Of a stretch of DNA of 23,851 bases, positions 18,895 to 23,851 are shown in pieces; positions within the stretch are counted from its first letter, which is position 1, and every line of letters begins with the position of its first letter. This DNA comes from a virus. Where the stretch lies: IMG/VR virus record IMGVR_UViG_3300032265_000319, positions 1 to 23,851 of that record; one strand, 5' to 3'. The position numbers and the translations under genes are program-made. Below the pieces are notes generated by a model. It was given only the letters and a program-made list of their open reading frames with translations, was not told where the DNA came from and did not search any database.

Positions 18895-19215
18895 TTATAA
18901 CTTCTTTTTCTTAAGGAATTTTTGGGTACTACGCTCGATGTCAGTACGAACTCGTTCTGTGTCTAATTTAAAATCAATGTTGTCTATAGACTCTTCGTAA
19001 GTCTTACATAACTCGTTGAAATTAGTTTCGAACACAGACCAACCATCTCGCTTGGCTTTAGCTGTTATTTTAATTTCCCAGGTTTTGCCGTCTTTAAAAG
19101 TGATCAGCACTGTATGCAAATACTTTATAGGTAATACATTCAATTGGACATCAGCAAATACTTCTGGCCACCGATCAATGACGTCTCTGGGAAGAACCTT
19201 CCCAGAATTCGTCAC
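18895..19215 (-). CDS. Small unknown phage protein, 106 aa, GTG start
   Basis: This 106-aa protein starts with GTG at 19215 inside a GTGA overlap with the upstream stop, so translation is coupled; the only upstream signal is A-rich. The sequence has LPRDVIDRWPEVFADVQLNV, a beta-like VLITFKDGKTWEIKI with a basic TAKAKRDGW, an acidic helix (LCKTYEESIDNIDFKLD) and a very basic end (KFLKKKKL). No known domain is recognised. I recall similar small proteins in T4-like phages without a function. It sits between the 201-aa gene and thyX. A nucleic-acid or protein-binding role would fit its charge pattern but is speculation. Confidence 0.82.
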   Translation of the reverse strand: MTNSGKVLPRDVIDRWPEVFADVQLNVLPIKYLHTVLITFKDGKTWEIKITAKAKRDGWSVFETNFNELCKTYEESIDNIDFKLDTERVRTDIERSTQKFLKKKKL

Positions 19216-19817
19216 TTTTCTTTCTTTTTAGTTGGAACTAGTTCTTCTGCAAGACGTCTGTATTGTGCTGCTTCTTTTGCAAGTTTATCAGCTAGGCTTC
19301 TGTATTCTTTAGCCTGTTGATCAGGTGTAAGAGAAGCATCAGGAGCAACTGTTTTTTCTACAACTTTGGCAGTTGGTGCAAGCTCGCTAACTGGAGCAAC
19401 TGTGGGTTTCTTAGCATCATTGATACCTTCGCTGATAGCTAAATCGTCAACAGCAACTCCCATTTGTTCTGCAATAATTTGATTAAGTTCGCTTAGTAGA
19501 ATTCCTACGCCAGGAGTAGGTGTCATTTCAATTGCATCTGTTGGAGCCTTGATCAGTCGATTGTTTGCGTGTAGCCAAGGCAACATGCGAGAACCATCTG
19601 GAAATTGTGTACGATCCAATGCATCAGCAAGTTCGTGTGATTCTTGTCCAGTGTTACTTTCAACTAGATTAATGATAGCATCGTGATAGATGTCTGGCAT
19701 ATTCTCTGTTGGTACAATTAAACAACTATATGCATCGCCTGGCAATGTACGATAAGCCACTAAGCATTTTTTCTTAGTGGACGTAACACGGCCCACGTGT
19801 TTGAGTTCTTGGGCCAT
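19212..19817 (-). CDS. Unknown phage protein with C-terminal coiled coil, 201 aa
   Basis: This 201-aa protein has an N-terminal globular part (residues 1 to about 130), including HVGRVTSTKKKCLVAYRTLP, CLIVPTENMPDIYHDAI, LADALDRTQFPDGSRMLPWL and an ILLSELNQIIAEQM helix. A Pro/Ala/Val/Lys-rich linker covers about 135-163. A strongly predicted charged coiled coil covers about 164-193 (TPDQQAKEYRSLADKLAKEA...), followed by a KKKEK tail. This layout suggests an oligomerising or scaffold-like protein. AGGAG lies six bases before the ATG, and the start is one base after the stop of the 90-aa gene. The function is unknown. Its placement downstream of the VWA/MoxR genes suggests co-expression only. 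Confidence 0.85.
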   Translation of the reverse strand: MAQELKHVGRVTSTKKKCLVAYRTLPGDAYSCLIVPTENMPDIYHDAIINLVESNTGQESHELADALDRTQFPDGSRMLPWLHANNRLIKAPTDAIEMTPTPGVGILLSELNQIIAEQMGVAVDDLAISEGINDAKKPTVAPVSELAPTAKVVEKTVAPDASLTPDQQAKEYRSLADKLAKEAAQYRRLAEELVPTKKKEK

Positions 19818-19818
19818 A

Positions 19819-20091
19819 TTAAGCTCCTGCTACAGCATTAGCTACAGCTTGTGCATTATTTTGACCTGCTGGTGCTGCTGTTTGTTGTGCAGCTTGCTGT
19901 GCAGTAACAGAGTCGAGGAATGTGGTAAGTTTAGTATATGTTTGTCCAACCGCTACCATTTCATTTGGTTTAAATGCACCGCGTGAGCTGGCAATATCAA
20001 TAATTACTTTCATGGCATTTAAGTCGTTGATAGTAAGATCGTTGCTTTGAGCAGCATCTGCTGCAGGTTGTTGATTTTGTGCGTCAGTCAT
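19819..20091 (-). CDS. Small Ala/Gln-rich unknown phage protein, 90 aa
   Basis: This 90-aa protein has a short conserved-looking core (LTINDLNAMKVIIDIASSRG, then AFKPNEMVAVGQTYTKL and TTFLDSV) flanked by low-complexity Ala/Gln/Pro/Asn tails at both ends. The core looks like two or three amphipathic helices. I recall cyanophage-like proteins with a similar core and no known function. An AAGGAG ribosome binding site precedes the ATG, and the next gene starts one base after its stop. The disordered tails suggest a small adaptor or structural protein, which is inference. Confidence 0.82.
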   Translation of the reverse strand: MTDAQNQQPAADAAQSNDLTINDLNAMKVIIDIASSRGAFKPNEMVAVGQTYTKLTTFLDSVTAQQAAQQTAAPAGQNNAQAVANAVAGA

Positions 20092-20126
20092 TGTAATCTC
20101 CTTAAGGGTAATGGCTATAAATTTAA

Positions 20127-20414
20127 TTATCTCGTTTGTAATAGTGGACAGGCAATTGTGAAAAAACTTAGTTCTTTCTCACTTTCAAAACCAATGCGTG
20201 TTACATATACAATTGTATTGGTATTATCTAAACTAACATCCTGTCCTATATAATATCTATTATTTAAATTCTTACGTATCCAAGAATCTAAAGATTTGAC
20301 TAGCGTTGGGGTGTACTTGTCAATAGTTGAATATTTAAAATGAGGACAAGCAAAATCAACCCTACGTAAATTAAAGTAATTTAAAGGGTTGGGTTTGCCA
20401 TTTTTAATTGCCAT
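20127..20414 (-). CDS. Small unknown phage protein, 95 aa
   Basis: This 95-aa protein has the sequence features NYFNLRRVDFACPHFKYS, WIRKNLNNRYYIGQDV, NTIVYVTRIGFESEKELSFF and a final CPLLQTR. It is mixed alpha/beta with no membrane segment. Two cysteines, each followed by proline, could be structural but there is no full zinc-binding pattern. Its ATG overlaps the stop of the VWA gene by one base (TAATG), so it is translationally coupled to that gene and probably made together with it. No homologous family can be named from reading alone. Confidence 0.8.
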   Translation of the reverse strand: MAIKNGKPNPLNYFNLRRVDFACPHFKYSTIDKYTPTLVKSLDSWIRKNLNNRYYIGQDVSLDNTNTIVYVTRIGFESEKELSFFTIACPLLQTR

Positions 20415-21601
20415 TAAGCGTGTTCCCTAACTTCTTCGTAATACGCATATTCCCCAAACGGAGGAACAATAGAATTGTTGCCGTGAATGATGAATATTGT
20501 ATCACAGTAGTTTTCGTCACCCCAGCTACCCCAAGGATAACCGTCTGTGAACATGATAAACTTCTTAGGCTGGATATCATTTTCTTTCATGTATTCCCAG
20601 TTGGCATCGAACTCGGTGCCACCACCGCCCATTGGCTCGTAGTAATCAAACTCGTCAATTGTGTAGCCGTCGTAACTTGCTTCGTTATAAACTTTAGTGT
20701 CAAAACACCACAATTTAATTTTAAAGTCTTTGTACTCTTGCATAATACCTTTGATCTCTGCCAAAAAGTCTTTTGCTTGTTCGTCACCAATTGAACCTGA
20801 CATATCTATTGCAATGCAAATGTCAATGGTATCTTCAAATTGTGTACCTGGCAAAATAGCACTCATGTGCCAGCCCTTACGATTAGGACGCATAAACGAG
20901 TAATCGTTCTTAATAGTGCTTTGGATTTGTTGACGCAAAATTTCACGCCAGTTCATCTTAGGCTCTGTGAGCTCTTTGATCATGCGTTGTACGCTTGCGG
21001 GAGTATTTCCCGCACCCGCGGCTTGTGCCGCTTGCATTGTTGCTTCACGAATCTCGTCACGAATTTGTTTTAGTTCTTCTTTTGAATAACTAGGCTTGTT
21101 ACCATTGGCATCCTTATCGCCCCAATCAATGTGATCATCGAGCAATTGACCAAGCGCATCTAATTCTTGCTCATCCATCTCGTCAAAGATTTTATCGTAA
21201 ACTTCTTCTGCACCCATACCATAGTACTTAGGATCGTGGAAGATTTTAATACCTTCAATATTGTGTTCGCCGATGCGGTCACGAACCAATTGTCCGTTTA
21301 CACAATAGTCAGCGGCAATATTAAAAATACGTGCATTGCGTCCTTCACGTCGAGCCATATGGTCAAAAACATTGTGAAGAATTTCGTGTGCAATAACAAA
21401 CTCAACTTGTTTAACACTAAGTGGTTCAAAAAACTTACGATTAAAATAGATAGTGCGACCGTCTGTTGCAGCGGTACCCATCCATTCAGAACCTTCTTCG
21501 ATCTTCAACCGAGTTGCCATATTGCCAAAGAAAGGATGGCGAAGTAGTAGACCCACACGGGCTACGATAATTTTGTCAATAATTGGATCTGCGTGTGACA
21601 T
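20414..21601 (-). CDS. VWA-like metallopeptidase-type protein (DUF2201 family), partner of MoxR
   Basis: I place the start at ATG 21601 (395 aa), preceded by AGGAG with 5-base spacing; the longer in-frame GTG start at 21640 lies inside the promoter. Residues about 10-140 form a putative metallopeptidase domain with zinc-site motif HEILH at 72-76 and AADYCVN near 96-102, which could give the third ligand. A Gln/Ala-rich helical linker covers about 172-230. Residues about 258-395 form a VWA-like domain with a complete MIDAS: DMSGS at 266-270, a Gly-rich GGGGTE with T329, and FTDG with D353. The order matches DUF2201_N plus DUF2201. In bacteria, VWA proteins pair with MoxR AAA+ ATPases (RavA-ViaA, CbbQ-CbbO, NorQ-NorD) as chaperone or remodelling systems. 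The neighbour upstream is such an ATPase. Confidence 0.9.
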   Translation of the reverse strand: MSHADPIIDKIIVARVGLLLRHPFFGNMATRLKIEEGSEWMGTAATDGRTIYFNRKFFEPLSVKQVEFVIAHEILHNVFDHMARREGRNARIFNIAADYCVNGQLVRDRIGEHNIEGIKIFHDPKYYGMGAEEVYDKIFDEMDEQELDALGQLLDDHIDWGDKDANGNKPSYSKEELKQIRDEIREATMQAAQAAGAGNTPASVQRMIKELTEPKMNWREILRQQIQSTIKNDYSFMRPNRKGWHMSAILPGTQFEDTIDICIAIDMSGSIGDEQAKDFLAEIKGIMQEYKDFKIKLWCFDTKVYNEASYDGYTIDEFDYYEPMGGGGTEFDANWEYMKENDIQPKKFIMFTDGYPWGSWGDENYCDTIFIIHGNNSIVPPFGEYAYYEEVREHA

Positions 21602-21630
21602 ATATGCTCCTGAATATTTACTATGTATAT

Positions 21631-21659
21631 AGTATAACACCTCCCGGAGGAGGTGTCAA
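21631..21659 (-). promoter_or_regulatory. Sigma70-type promoter of the vwa gene
   Basis: On the minus strand, TTGACA (21659-21654) and TATACT (21636-21631) are separated by exactly 17 bp. The bases before the -10 box read TGT, giving an extended -10 (TGn). Transcription would start near 21624 and leave a leader of about 22 bases with AGGAG before ATG 21601. The whole spacer is occupied by a perfect palindrome, listed separately. The promoter lies in the 74-bp gap after moxR, so vwa can be transcribed independently of moxR. Confidence 0.75.
21637..21656 (-). repeat. Perfect 8-bp palindrome filling the vwa promoter spacer
   Basis: ACACCTCC (21637-21644) and GGAGGTGT (21649-21656) are exact reverse complements around the four bases CGGA. 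The palindrome covers the 17-bp spacer and three bases of the -35 box, the position of an operator or of a MerR-type activator site. In a readthrough moxR transcript it would fold as an 8-bp hairpin closed by C(UCCG)G, a member of the very stable UNCG tetraloop class. One arm resembles a Shine-Dalgarno sequence and the other the 16S anti-Shine-Dalgarno. It is not followed by a T-run on the minus strand, so a plain intrinsic terminator is unlikely. Confidence 0.8.
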
Positions 21660-21675
21660 ATAGTGCTAAACCAAA

Positions 21676-22767
21676 TTAGTTTTTGTCAGTTGCTGCTGCA
21701 ATGTACTTGCCAAACTTAGCATGGAACTTGTCAAAACACTCGATCTCATCTGGATCCAATGGCAATTTGTAAGTAGACAATGCCAACTTAGTACCCATGA
21801 TAACCAATTCTGTTTCAAAATTATCCATAATAAATTGGAAGAAGTTGTTAACTTGTTCATTCCAATTTTTAGCCTTCTTATCGCAAGAATCTTTCAATTC
21901 GTAGCACAAGGACACAGTCAAGGAATACATAGCTGAAATTTCTTTACTATCCATTTTCTTAACTTTGCCGTTCAAGATATCTGTAGGATTAGGCATCTTG
22001 CTGGCGTGTTTACGATGTGCCATAAATTTAATAGCAAGACCTTCACCAACAGAACCTGATACCAAATCAGTCAATGTTTCGTTATCGCAATCGTCGTCAT
22101 GCAACAACTCAGAAACGAAAGACCAGCTACGTGGAGTAGCAAACGAGCGTGAACTAGACTTTGGATCAAAGTCGTACAAGTCCTTTTTAGAGAAGCTCAA
22201 GAAACCAACCACGTCCTTGTGGATTTTGTTCTCTGCAGCCCAGTCAAAGTAGTCGTCCCAATTAACTTGCATTTCCAAGTGAACAAAACGATTAGCCAAC
22301 GGAGCAGGCATACGGAATGTAACACCTTTATCAGTTTCACGGTTACCTGCAGCAACAATTGACACGTTATCTGGCAAACTATAAGTACCGACCTTACGAT
22401 TCAAAACCAATTGATAAGCAGCAGCTTGTACACTAGGAGCCGCACTATTCATTTCGTCCAAGAACAAAATAATGTTTTTATGTTTAGCCGCAAACTCTTT
22501 GCTAGGCAATTCACTAGGCGGTGCCCAAACCATAGTGCCTGTATTGCTATCAAAATAAGGAATACCTTTAATGTCAGTAGGTTCCCACAGGCTCAAACGC
22601 ACATCAATAACATGAGCATCAAGCTCAGTACCAAGTTGTTTAATAATGTCGGACTTGCCAATTCCTGGAGGACCCCACAGGAAAATTGGACGCTTGTTAT
22701 TAAAGGCCTTGCGCAAGGACTTTTTAGCACCGTTTGGACCAACTGTGCGGCTGGAAATTTCTGCCAT
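21676..22767 (-). CDS. MoxR-family AAA+ ATPase
   Basis: This 363-aa ATPase has Walker A GPPGIGKS at residues 32-39, Walker B ILFLDE ending at D104-E105, a sensor-1 region AAGNRETD with N142, and LANRF with R160, a likely arginine finger. The stretch WEPTDIKGIP just after the first strand and the 'FLDEMNSAAPSVQAAAYQL' region are typical of MoxR ATPases. The C-terminal 150 residues are the helical lid plus a family-specific extension. MoxR ATPases act as ring-shaped chaperones that remodel proteins together with a VWA partner, here encoded next downstream. The gene has its own sigma70 promoter and a leader of about 50 bases. The ribosome binding site is AGGA, eight bases before the ATG. Its targets are unknown. 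Confidence 0.93.
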   Translation of the reverse strand: MAEISSRTVGPNGAKKSLRKAFNNKRPIFLWGPPGIGKSDIIKQLGTELDAHVIDVRLSLWEPTDIKGIPYFDSNTGTMVWAPPSELPSKEFAAKHKNIILFLDEMNSAAPSVQAAAYQLVLNRKVGTYSLPDNVSIVAAGNRETDKGVTFRMPAPLANRFVHLEMQVNWDDYFDWAAENKIHKDVVGFLSFSKKDLYDFDPKSSSRSFATPRSWSFVSELLHDDDCDNETLTDLVSGSVGEGLAIKFMAHRKHASKMPNPTDILNGKVKKMDSKEISAMYSLTVSLCYELKDSCDKKAKNWNEQVNNFFQFIMDNFETELVIMGTKLALSTYKLPLDPDEIECFDKFHAKFGKYIAAATDKN

Positions 22768-22786
22768 TTTGTTTCCTATCTTAGTT

Positions 22787-22860
22787 AAAAATTGTTGTTA
22801 CGAATAACGTTGTCTATGTATGTATTATAACGCCTATCTGTATTTGCGTCAACAATTTTT
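22787..22860 (-). repeat. 11-bp inverted repeat flanking the moxR promoter
   Basis: AAAAATTGTTG at 22787-22797 and CAACAATTTTT at 22850-22860 are exact reverse complements 52 bp apart. The distal arm overlaps the first bases of the -35 box and the proximal arm lies in the moxR leader, about 20-30 bases before the start codon. This could be a pair of operator half-sites or a coincidence in AT-rich DNA. An RNA hairpin is not expected because the distal arm is upstream of the transcription start. Confidence 0.45.
22824..22852 (-). promoter_or_regulatory. Sigma70-type promoter of moxR
   Basis: On the minus strand, TTGACG (22852-22847) and a perfect TATAAT (22829-22824) are separated by exactly 17 bp, matching consensus in 11 of 12 positions. 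Transcription would start near 22817, leaving a leader of about 50 bases before the moxR ATG at 22767. It lies in the 101-bp gap after the small gene ending at 22869 and is the only obvious element there besides the flanking inverted repeat. Confidence 0.8.
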
Positions 22861-22868
22861 TTATCTAA

Positions 22869-23270
22869 TTAGTCTGTTTTGGCTAATTCTTTTTCCCGCT
22901 CATTCATAGCTTTGATAAGTCCAAACTTTCTAATGTCGTCACTAAACAACATTAGCTCAAAATTCTTGCGCTCTGTGAACACGGTAATGGATAATGCAGT
23001 CAAGTAGTAGGGGCAGTCCAAATATCTTTCCAAAAAAATAATAGTTTGGGGACTCAGCTCGATTGGTTCGGTAAATGGAACTTCGTACGCTCTAAGTTCC
23101 AAATCGTTAACCAAAAAGGCATATCCGTCGTCACTTAATCTAAATGCGGTTTGTTTGCCTGCACGATTACTTTGCCACCAGTTGCGTGAGTACAACTTTA
23201 CATTCACATCGTCTGTTGTTTTGCCCCACTGCTGTAAAAATATCTTAGTGTAGGCATCCTGTGTCATCAT
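22869..23270 (-). CDS. Unknown phage protein, 133 aa
   Basis: This 133-aa soluble protein has DAYTKIFLQQWGKTTDDVNVK, LYSRNWWQSNRAGKQTAFRL, GYAFLVNDLELRAYEVPF and LSPQTIIFLERYLDCPYYL, and ends in a charged helix (NEREKELAKTD). The alternating pattern suggests an alpha/beta fold. I recall this type of protein in several T4-like phages, without a function. Its start ATG overlaps the upstream stop by four bases (ATGA), and a second ATG follows at once. It is separated from moxR by the moxR promoter. A DNA-binding role could be guessed from the WW and basic residues but is not shown. Confidence 0.85.
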   Translation of the reverse strand: MMTQDAYTKIFLQQWGKTTDDVNVKLYSRNWWQSNRAGKQTAFRLSDDGYAFLVNDLELRAYEVPFTEPIELSPQTIIFLERYLDCPYYLTALSITVFTERKNFELMLFSDDIRKFGLIKAMNEREKELAKTD

Positions 23271-23551
23271 TTTAGTATAGTGCCCTGAGTAAGGGTAACC
23301 ACTTGAAAATCTTCACAGCCAAACATGAGATTTAATTTTTTGGCTAGATTAAGCGCATGTCCTGGATTAGAGAATGAAACTTTTTTGTATTTTGGTCCAG
23401 GATAGGAGGTAAGACTATTGAAACTTTTCAAATTGAATGGCTCGTTCTTGTAGAATACAGCCCAGATGGCTTCAGCTTCTAAAATCTGTTCAGATTTATA
23501 AGTTTTCTTATTTGTGTACTCTAATAGTACTTTTGGCTTAGGTCTAGACAT
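23267..23551 (-). CDS. Small basic unknown phage protein, 94 aa
   Basis: This 94-aa protein is lysine-rich: MSRPKPKVLLEYTNKKTYKS, then AEAIWAVFYKNEPFNLKSFN, YPGPKYKKVSFSNPGHALNL and LNLMFGCEDFQVVTLTQG. It has no membrane segment or recognised domain. The ribosome binding site is AGGA eight bases before the ATG, next to or inside a small hairpin, with a late-type promoter element just upstream. It overlaps the following gene by four bases. The function is unknown, but its expression could be restricted to late infection by the upstream arrangement. Confidence 0.8.
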   Translation of the reverse strand: MSRPKPKVLLEYTNKKTYKSEQILEAEAIWAVFYKNEPFNLKSFNSLTSYPGPKYKKVSFSNPGHALNLAKKLNLMFGCEDFQVVTLTQGTILK

Positions 23552-23553
23552 AG

Positions 23554-23576
23554 TGCGTATCCTAGTAATATACGCA
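23554..23576 (-). promoter_or_regulatory. 7-bp hairpin over the ribosome binding site of the 94-aa gene
   Basis: TGCGTAT (23554-23560) and ATACGCA (23570-23576) are perfect reverse complements around a 9-base loop. In the minus-strand RNA the Shine-Dalgarno AGGA lies at the loop/stem border, and the start codon follows the 3' arm by two bases. A transcript begun at the late-type element at 23579-23585 would start inside the 5' arm and could not form the full hairpin. Confidence 0.55.
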
Positions 23577-23578
23577 TA

Positions 23579-23585
23579 TATTTAT
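23579..23585 (-). promoter_or_regulatory. T4-type late promoter element (ATAAATA), minus strand
   Basis: GATAAATATA on the minus strand lies in the 37-bp gap between the 2OG oxygenase and the 94-aa gene, about 28 bases before its ATG. It matches T4 late TATAAATA in 7 of 8 positions and is the only such element properly placed in front of a gene on this strand in the window. The expected start is near 23573. Confidence 0.5.
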
Positions 23586-23588
23586 CTT

Positions 23589-23851
23589 CTATTCAGTGTA
23601 TAAACCAGGCTTTAATTCAGTATCCATGTTCCATGAAATAATGGTTTTACGCTTTGTACTGCTGTTAATAGGTGCTCTATGTATAACATAACTTGGGAAT
23701 GTTAAAATGTCGCCTTCTTTAACATCAAACTCTCCGATAGTAGTTTGATTGTATGGATCTATGAATTGTGTTTTAGGACAATCATACGGAAGTTCTAAGA
23801 AGTATACATTAGTCCAGTTGCTTCCGTGTACATGCCAACCGTGTAATGAAT
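23589..23851 (-). CDS. 2OG-Fe(II) oxygenase, C-terminal part, N-terminus outside the window
   Basis: The frame runs off the right edge, so only the last 86 residues are present. They read HGWHVHGSNWTNVYFLELP, then DPYNQTTIGEFDVKEGDILTF, PSYVIHRAPINSSTKRKTII and a final SWNMDTELKPGLYTE before the TAG at 23591-23589. This is the C-terminal core of a phage-type 2-oxoglutarate and Fe(II) dependent dioxygenase. An early histidine would be part of the iron site, the FPSYVIHRAP histidine is the distal iron ligand, and the arginine in TKRK (or close by) would hold 2-oxoglutarate. Such genes are common in T4-like marine phages. The substrate (protein, nucleic acid or small molecule) is unknown. Confidence 0.82.
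   Translation of the reverse strand, partial: SLHGWHVHGSNWTNVYFLELPYDCPKTQFIDPYNQTTIGEFDVKEGDILTFPSYVIHRAPINSSTKRKTIISWNMDTELKPGLYTE

Noticed and set aside
18892-18899. A perfect 8-of-8 T4 late promoter TATAAATA on the minus strand
   Set aside because: It ends directly before the thyX ATG, so transcription would start after the start codon, with no nearby in-frame Met to rescue it. It also overlaps the stop codon and spacer of a junction. It is probably coincidental.
20408-20794. A 128-aa plus-strand frame opposite the VWA gene, with others opposite moxR
   Set aside because: The minus-strand genes have clear motifs through these regions. The plus-strand frames are low-quality cysteine- and leucine-rich translations without start signals.
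21602-21640. A longer VWA protein starting at GTG 21640
   Set aside because: The codons before 21601 overlap the -10 box and palindrome, GGAGG is directly against the GTG, and ATG 21601 has a well-spaced AGGAG.
21637-21656. The hairpin after moxR as an intrinsic terminator
   Set aside because: The stem is strong, but the minus strand after it reads TATACTATATAC with no T-run, and the plus strand after it has no T-run either. Its overlap with a consensus promoter is the better explanation.
1-23851. tRNA genes, CRISPR arrays, insertion sequences, attachment sites
   Set aside because: I looked for cloverleaf-like blocks, regularly spaced direct repeats and transposase motifs and saw none. Gaps between genes are at most about 115 bp.

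Overview
This window looks like part of the genome of a T4-superfamily (myovirus-type) phage, probably from a marine or freshwater host. The signs are very dense packing with frequent 1-8 bp gene overlaps, low G+C by eye, long tail-fibre genes with a phage tail collar domain, T4-type late promoter elements (ATAAATA) in front of structural genes, and a phage-style accessory set: ThyX, a MoxR ATPase with a VWA metallopeptidase-like partner, and a 2OG-Fe(II) oxygenase. I cannot name the host from this sequence.

Left part, + strand, 1-13597: virion structure and adsorption. A giant structural protein enters from beyond the left edge. It is followed by a 203-aa structural protein, three tandem paralogous tail-fibre proteins that share roughly 200 N-terminal residues (the first ends in a tail collar domain), and a 396-aa fibre or structural protein that shares a small module with the second fibre. 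ATAAATA elements precede the 203-aa gene and the third fibre gene.

Middle part, + strand, 13598-18236: a compact six-gene operon behind a near-consensus sigma70 promoter (TTGACA, 17 bp, TATTAT). It holds a 116-aa protein of unknown function, two tandem GT-A-like glycosyltransferases, an unknown 210-aa protein, and two further tandem glycosyltransferase-like proteins whose C-termini carry a repeated, apparently uncharacterised 'WRxxFRE ... GA(R/S)xG' domain. Its place directly behind the fibre genes suggests glycosylation of virion or host surface glycans.

Right part, - strand, 18229-23851: read right to left, this has the end of a 2OG-Fe(II) oxygenase, two overlapping small unknown genes, a moxR-type AAA+ ATPase with its own sigma70 promoter, a VWA metallopeptidase-like protein with its own sigma70 promoter, four small conserved-looking unknown genes in a tight run, and thyX. 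thyX meets the + strand operon tail to tail with an 8-bp overlap and no visible terminator.

The most interesting points are the regulatory architecture of the MoxR/VWA cassette (a perfect 8-bp palindrome filling the spacer of the vwa promoter, and an 11-bp inverted repeat flanking the moxR promoter), a late-promoter/hairpin arrangement at 23554-23585 that resembles the T4 trick for restricting translation to late transcripts, and the repeated FRE domain on the glycosyltransferase-like pair. No tRNA, rRNA, CRISPR array, insertion sequence or convincing intrinsic terminator was seen, and no gene-free stretch exceeds about 115 bp.
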